This document shows positions 59,244 to 64,000 of a stretch of DNA of 64,000 bases, piece by piece; position 1 is the first letter of the stretch, and each line of letters starts with the position of its first letter. This DNA comes from Trachythela sp. YZ-2020. Lineage: Eukaryota > Cnidaria > Anthozoa > Malacalcyonacea > Clavulariidae. The position numbers and the translations under genes are program-made. Where the stretch lies: assembly GCA_016169945.1 (NCBI GenBank), contig JADLSH010000073.1:2208501-2272500 (forward strand). Direction: 5' to 3'. The notes beneath the pieces were generated by a model that saw only the letters and a program-made list of their open reading frames with translations, was not told where the DNA came from and ran no database searches.

Positions 59244-60966
59244 TCCTTTGATGTTTTCCCTCGCGTCGTAACCTCTGGAAAAAATAGATATACCCATCGT
59301 GATGGACATTGGAACTTACCCGGTTTTAGCAAAATTTGTCCAATATAATATCATTCGCATAGAGAGTGTTTGATCGTCAGGTCGGAACTTCGTATTATTT
59401 ATTAACTGGCAAACCAAATACTGACTAAAATACAAATGAAAGTAGCTATCAGTTACAGCGTGATATTAATTGTAAGGCTGTCAAAAGAGTTGTTTACTAT
59501 TTAGTAGAGTCTAGTTACGAGGGAGGGATTGGGCTAGTACAACTTTAACGTTACCATGTTGCTTTTGAGGTTTCGTGATTATTTTCTATCCTGTCAGGAC
59601 CCTTATTTTGAACGCGTGGACTACAAAGCGGTTAAATAGGAAGAATTTCTTACCACAACATCAAGTGCATGAGCTGCAAATCCATATACTCCATAAGGGT
59701 ACAAGTCGGTAATATATGTTACCAATGGGGCGTGAGAATATTGAAATACATATACATTTGTGGTATTCATCAGTTTTGATCTTAGTTTAGCTTCATGTCT
59801 GCTCGCACAAATAAACATTCTATCTGATTCAAATGCAACAACGCTTCCAAGTAGGAAGGAATGCACGTCGGTTTGTATAATTCTCTCGCTTTCTCGTACA
59901 CCGCCTTCGATGAATTCTCGAAATGTTTATTTAGTGTTGTCTCGAAATGTTTTAAGTAAAAGTTTATGTTCTTAGATTGTTTCAATAACTCTTGCTGGTA
60001 CAAAAACATTTCATCTTTAGTTATTCCAATAATTATATCTTGATTTTTAACTTCTCCTTTTCCCCATAATTTTTGCGGATTGTCAGAAATGAATTCTTTA
60101 TCAACATTTGGGCCAATCCATATATTCGAAATACCCTTGCTATTCGCAACTCCCTTCCACTTGTTTTCGGTCACATTTCGAAGACATTCCAGTAGATTAT
60201 CATCATTGTTACAATTAACTTTTTCCAGAAACCATTTTAATCCATCTTTGATCTGGGAATCTGTCATAATCCCCCACGGCATAAGCATGTTTCCACTTTG
60301 CAAGATAGCTCTATCAAACAAATCCCAGCTACCTTTGAATAAAGTATGCGCCGAGACACTGGCACTCCCAGCGCTCTCACCAAATATGGTGATTGAGTTT
60401 GGATTTCCGCCAAAATTTGCAATGTTCTCTTTAACCCATTTCATCGCCAAACGTTGATCATAGAGACCGAGGTTACCTGAAAATACGGAAAAAAATACAT
60501 TTTGAATTATATATTAAGCTACGTTTTCATAATGCGATGTGTCGGGCCGATTTCGCTTCCACATTAAAAATATTTGAAAAACACGTGGCGCAAACGTCAT
60601 CTGCCGATATCACCAACTGGAAAAATTCGTCATTAACATTCGGCAAAACCTAAAATCGGTGCGGTGCGACCTATTGAAGAAGTGTAAACGTACAAAATCT
60701 TTATCGATATTTATGATTGATAACGTACCTTTAATCCTATCATCTCCAGTGGTGAGAAAGCCGAGAGCTGAAACTCTGTAATTAATCGTAACCAGTATGA
60801 CGTCACCAACTGCTACGAAATTTGTACCTTGATACTGGCCGGAACACCCATTCCGAAATGCTCCACCATGTATCCAAACCTGATGGAAATATAAACTACA
60901 TTTTAACTATCTCACTGTCTGTATTGTATAGTTTAGTTTTCAGAGTAGTTTAGTTCATTGGAGATG

Positions 60967-62540
60967 TACGGCGGTTGACTGTTGTGTAAAACTACCTGAA
61001 AAATACAATACGAATTTCGACGTTTCGAGCGAAGGCCCTTCGTCTGAAAGTTATTAGAATGGGTCGGGGAAAAACATGTGCTTGTATAGCGACTACAAAA
61101 GCGATCACGTGATAAAAAATAAACCAATCAGATGGATTTAATCAAAACAAACTATAAACAAAATATGGAAATCACGTCACAAAATATATTAGCATATACG
61201 GAGAAGCGAACATACAAAGCAATAAAGACAGAAATTCAGGAACTATATATGAGAGGAGGTCGGATGTAGAGTATCTGCTGATGGCAGGCATAAACAGATA
61301 GGAGTTATATGTAAGAGAAGCGCTCATTAATGCCGAGAGGATGGATGGTGCCAAGTTGAGAAATGAGACGCATTTCTTGGCTTTTGCGGCTATCATTACT
61401 ACCAGAAATGGAACACAGAGCTCGAATTTTCATATCTGGAACATTGTGATTCCAAGTGTTGAAATGTCTGGCAACATGTTGTTTAGCACCATTGTTTGCG
61501 ACTGACTTCCATAGTTATCTTCTCTTTACCTCTTCCCACCCCAACCACACTAAATGGTCTATTCCCTTCTCTCAGTTACTTCGCCTTCGCCGCATTTGCA
61601 GTGAAGATGAGGACTTCCACACCAAAAGTCAGGAAATGAGAATTTTTTTTGTCCAACGCGGTTATCCAATCCCTCTCTTAGATACTGCCTTTTCGAAGGC
61701 CTACAGTATTCCGCCGATCCGAAACCCTTAGAGACCATGTGTCTAATGTTCCCAACAACAAAACACCCCTAGTTCTCGGTTACCATCCCTTCAATTTTAA
61801 AGTAAGGGATGTCATTAGGAAGAATTTTCAAATCTTGAAAAACCAACCTGAAACATCTTCCATTTTCACCGATAATCCCCTAGTCTCGTTTCGACATAGT
61901 AAAAATATCCGTGAAACCCTAGTCTACAGCTCTCTACCACAGGACTCGTCGTCACCTAATGGCACGTTTCCTTGTGGTGTGAAGCTGTGTAAAACCTGTA
62001 AGTATATAGATTTTTCCACTACAATTTCGGCACCAAAATCTAAGTGCACTATTAAGCATCATTTCAAGTGCGCCTCCTCTCATCTCATCTATTGTATTTC
62101 ATGCAGTAAATGTGGCATGCTCTATATTGGTGAAACTGGTAGATATTTAACGATAAGGTTTTGTTAGCTTCGTCGTGCTGTCGCAAACAATGATGCTAAA
62201 CAACCTTTTGCCAGACATTTCAACACAGGCAATCACAGTGTTTCGGATATCTAAATTCGAGCGCTATGTCCCATTTCTGGTAGTAATGATAGCCGCAAAA
62301 GGCAAGAAATGCGTCTCATTTCCGAACTTGGTACCATTCATCCTCTCGGCATTAATGAGCGCCTCTCTTACATTTAACTCCTATCTGTTTATGCCTGCCA
62401 TCAGCGATACTCCACATCTCACCTCCTCTCATATATAGTTCCTCAATTTCTGTCTTTCTTGCTTTGTTCGTTTCTCCTTATTTTCTAATATATTTTGTGA
62501 TGTGATTTTCATATTTTGTTTATAGTTCGTTTTGATTAAA
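60967..62540. mobile_element. Penelope-like element, copy 2: inverted arm plus sense arm
   Basis: Minus-oriented 3' arm 60967-61500 joined near 61500 to a plus-oriented arm that starts late in the RT (THSHSYLLFTS-like region). It continues through YHPFNFKVRDVIRKNFQ and CKTCKYI to the GIY-YIG signature YCISCSKCGMLYIGETGR at 62092-62150, with a stop soon after (TTTTGTTAG). Compared with copy 1 the RT core is deleted, so the inversion point is different or secondarily lost. The 3' tail continues at 63541. Confidence 0.8.
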
Positions 62541-63534
62541 CCAGGGTTTTTTAAAGAAAAATTTAGAACTGCACATTTTGTCATGAAATTCAACTCGCCC
62601 AAATGGCACAATATTTTTCCTATTAATAAACTTTCATTAACTGATTCTTATCCGTACAAATATGAACGATGCTGACTTTAGTATCTCAGTTTGTCTAGTA
62701 ATGCCACGAGGTGCTTTAAATACACTTTATAAACGGATTGGTTAAAATAACCAAGTTAAATTGGTTGTCTCAGATGCATTCTATTTTAACCAATATTATT
62801 TGGTCAAAACAACCGAAATATTGGTTAAAATAACCAAAGTGTTGGTTGTTTTGACCAATAAAATATTGCTGAAATATGTGCATTTGAGACAACCAATTTA
62901 AATTGATTTGGTTGTTTTAACTAATCAGTTTTTCCAGTGTAGAAAGCTGTTGCAATAATTAAGACAGAATTCGCAGATATTCATATTAAACACCGCTTGT
63001 GCAAAAAGGCAAGGAAATCTCCGAATGTTTATCTTTGTGAATTTGGTGGGTCTTTACTTTATAACGTTGAAGGTATGGCGGCATGCCGCGATGGTTTCAG
63101 AATTTACATTATAAACATGTAATTTCACAGCTTAGAATTTATCGTTTATACAGTCAACAAATAGTTTATCTTATCCGATCATGTAGGAAATAGCGGTGTT
63201 TCCGAATTCCGATGAACACCAATTAATGTTTCTCTTGTTTGAAATCCCATTCGCTTTACACAGTACAAATATTCTTCACTCGCTTTAAATTTATTATTTG
63301 GGATTTGTAATCGTGTATTTCTCGAGCAACAATTAATGAAGTCAACAAAAACTATATTTGTTAAGTTTGCTATGAGAAAATATATATTCTGGTAATGCTT
63401 TTGTTAGTGAAGCTATGTGTATTCCATTTATACCTTCGATTATTTTAGTTTTCTGCAATAAATATCTATATCCTGAAAGTTCGTTAGAGTTGCACAAATT
63501 GATTTAGAACTGCACGTTGGATTAAAATCCCTGG
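62541..63534. mobile_element. CCAGGG-terminus element (unexpanded, 994 bp)
   Basis: CCAGGG...CCCTGG with ATTAAA on both sides (62535-62540, 63535-63540), inserted in the Penelope 3' UTR. Contains direct repeats TTTAGAACTGCAC near both ends and the palindromic element at 62735-62933. No coding sequence. It is the form expanded by the DIRS insertion in copy 1. Confidence 0.7.
62735..62933. mobile_element. Palindromic TTGGTTAAAATAAC element, copy 2
   Basis: About 200 bp with end-to-end inverted symmetry: GATTGGTTAAAATAACC at the left, GGTTGTTTTAACTAATC at the right, TTGGTTGTCTCAGATGC against GCATTTGAGACAACCAA inside. In copy 1 the DIRS element landed in its left TTGGTTAAAATAA. Confidence 0.75.
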
Positions 63535-63540
63535 ATTAAA

Positions 63541-63742
63541 TCGTCTGATTTGTTTATTTTTTATCACGTGATCACTTTTGCATTCGCTATGAAAGCACAC
63601 GTTTTCCCCCCACCCATTCAACTAACTTCCAGACGAAGGGCCTTCGCTCGAAACGTCGAAGTTCTTATTGAATTTTTCAGGTAGTTTTACACAACAGTCA
63701 ACCCCCGTATATCAGGTAGTTTTACACAACAGTCAACCGCCG
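63541..63742 (+). mobile_element. Penelope 3' tail with hammerhead-like motif (copy 2)
   Basis: Counterpart of 17945-18146: CAGACGAAGGGCC and TTCGCTCGAAACGTC at 63630-63657, then the duplicated tail CAGGTAGTTTTACACAACAG. It ends at CAACCGCCG, the same terminus as the inverted arm at 60967. Confidence 0.6.
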
Positions 63743-64000
63743 ATACGCACACTGGCACCGCACGTTCGAGTCATTAGAACTGCTTATTTCGCACTGCTAC
63801 ATTTTAATATTTCTAACTTATTAAAGAAGCAAATCTTACCATAACACTCGCATTCTTAGTACGTGGAAATGGTGTCCACACATTGAGTATTAAACAGTGT
63901 TCAGTGATTGTTAGTCCAGGCTGCTTTGGTTGAATACATGCGATTATATCTTCAGTACCATTTAACGCGCCTATAAAGCAAATACATTTTCTATTAAAAA

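Larger units (their letters stand above)
56790..63970 (-). pseudogene. Carboxylesterase/cholinesterase-like pseudogene, copy 2
   Basis: Exons by correspondence with copy 1: 63970-63840, 60879-60729, 60476-59654, 59424-59320, 57075-56790. The exon at 60879-60729 keeps the ancestral-looking stretch QGTNFVAVGDVILVTINYRV, better conserved than copy 1. The FGESAG nucleophile and the oxyanion region are present. Two lesions break it: a 10-bp deletion at about 59838 (exon 823 instead of 833 bp) and a 4-bp insertion in the exon 59424-59320 (105 instead of 101 bp) that brings a stop after PVNK. All splice dinucleotides remain. The C-terminal hydrophobic tail has two residues more than copy 1. N-terminal exon outside the window. 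Confidence 0.85.
55698..64000. repeat. Tandem-paralogous block, copy 2 (esterase locus)
   Basis: Matches copy 1 from its first base. The window ends inside the copy, just above the exon at 63970-63840, so the N-terminal exons of this copy lie outside. Local identity is high even in introns, indicating a fairly recent duplication. Confidence 0.9.

Overview
The window is AT-rich animal nuclear DNA. Genes have spliceosomal introns with GT/AG borders, families occur as tandem copies, and most intergenic DNA is transposon debris: a Penelope-like element with a GIY-YIG nuclease, a DIRS-type tyrosine-recombinase retroelement, LINEs, a BEL/Pao remnant, hAT and TA-target MITEs and a tRNA-derived SINE. 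Apple/PAN-EGF-fibrinogen-like, NRDP1-like RING-kelch and cholinesterase-like families in this mixture point to a marine invertebrate, most likely a cnidarian. This is inference from content, not a search result.

Layout. (1) 1-19 kb: a carboxylesterase/cholinesterase-like gene on the minus strand (exons from 18991 down to 1652), with a 13.7 kb intron built from nested transposons. (2) 55.7-64 kb: a second, tandem-paralogous copy of the same locus. It is a pseudogene by a 10-bp deletion and a 4-bp insertion, and it lacks several of the insertions, so it serves as an empty-site record for copy 1. (3) 20-31 kb: MITEs and a tandem pair of ETS-domain genes (minus strand). (4) 32-39 kb: LINE fragments, a tandem duplication and one CCHC-knuckle exon candidate. 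(5) 39.4-54.8 kb: a RING-TRAF zinc finger-coiled coil-kelch gene (minus strand), cut in its coding sequence by a 13.7 kb segment with hAT-type ends.

The most striking structure is that 13,720-bp segment (40691-54410). Its 16-bp terminal inverted repeats (CAGGGGCGGATCTAGG) are flanked by an exact 8-bp target duplication (CGGCTGGT). Removing it with one duplication copy rejoins the RING and kelch halves in one frame inside the zinc finger. No hAT transposase is visible inside. The segment carries a two-exon, full-length tyrosine recombinase gene (Crypton/DUF3504 type, all catalytic residues present) bounded by its own 12-bp inverted repeats and hairpins, a LINE, a BEL/Pao integrase remnant, and a complete-looking secreted PAN-EGF-fibrinogen-like gene. 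It therefore looks like a large non-autonomous hAT composite with gene cargo.

The genes do not form an operon or shared pathway; what links them is transposition history. Intron phases were checked by hand at every proposed splice join. Gene 5' ends (signal-peptide exon of the esterase, upstream exons of the ETS genes) were not found.
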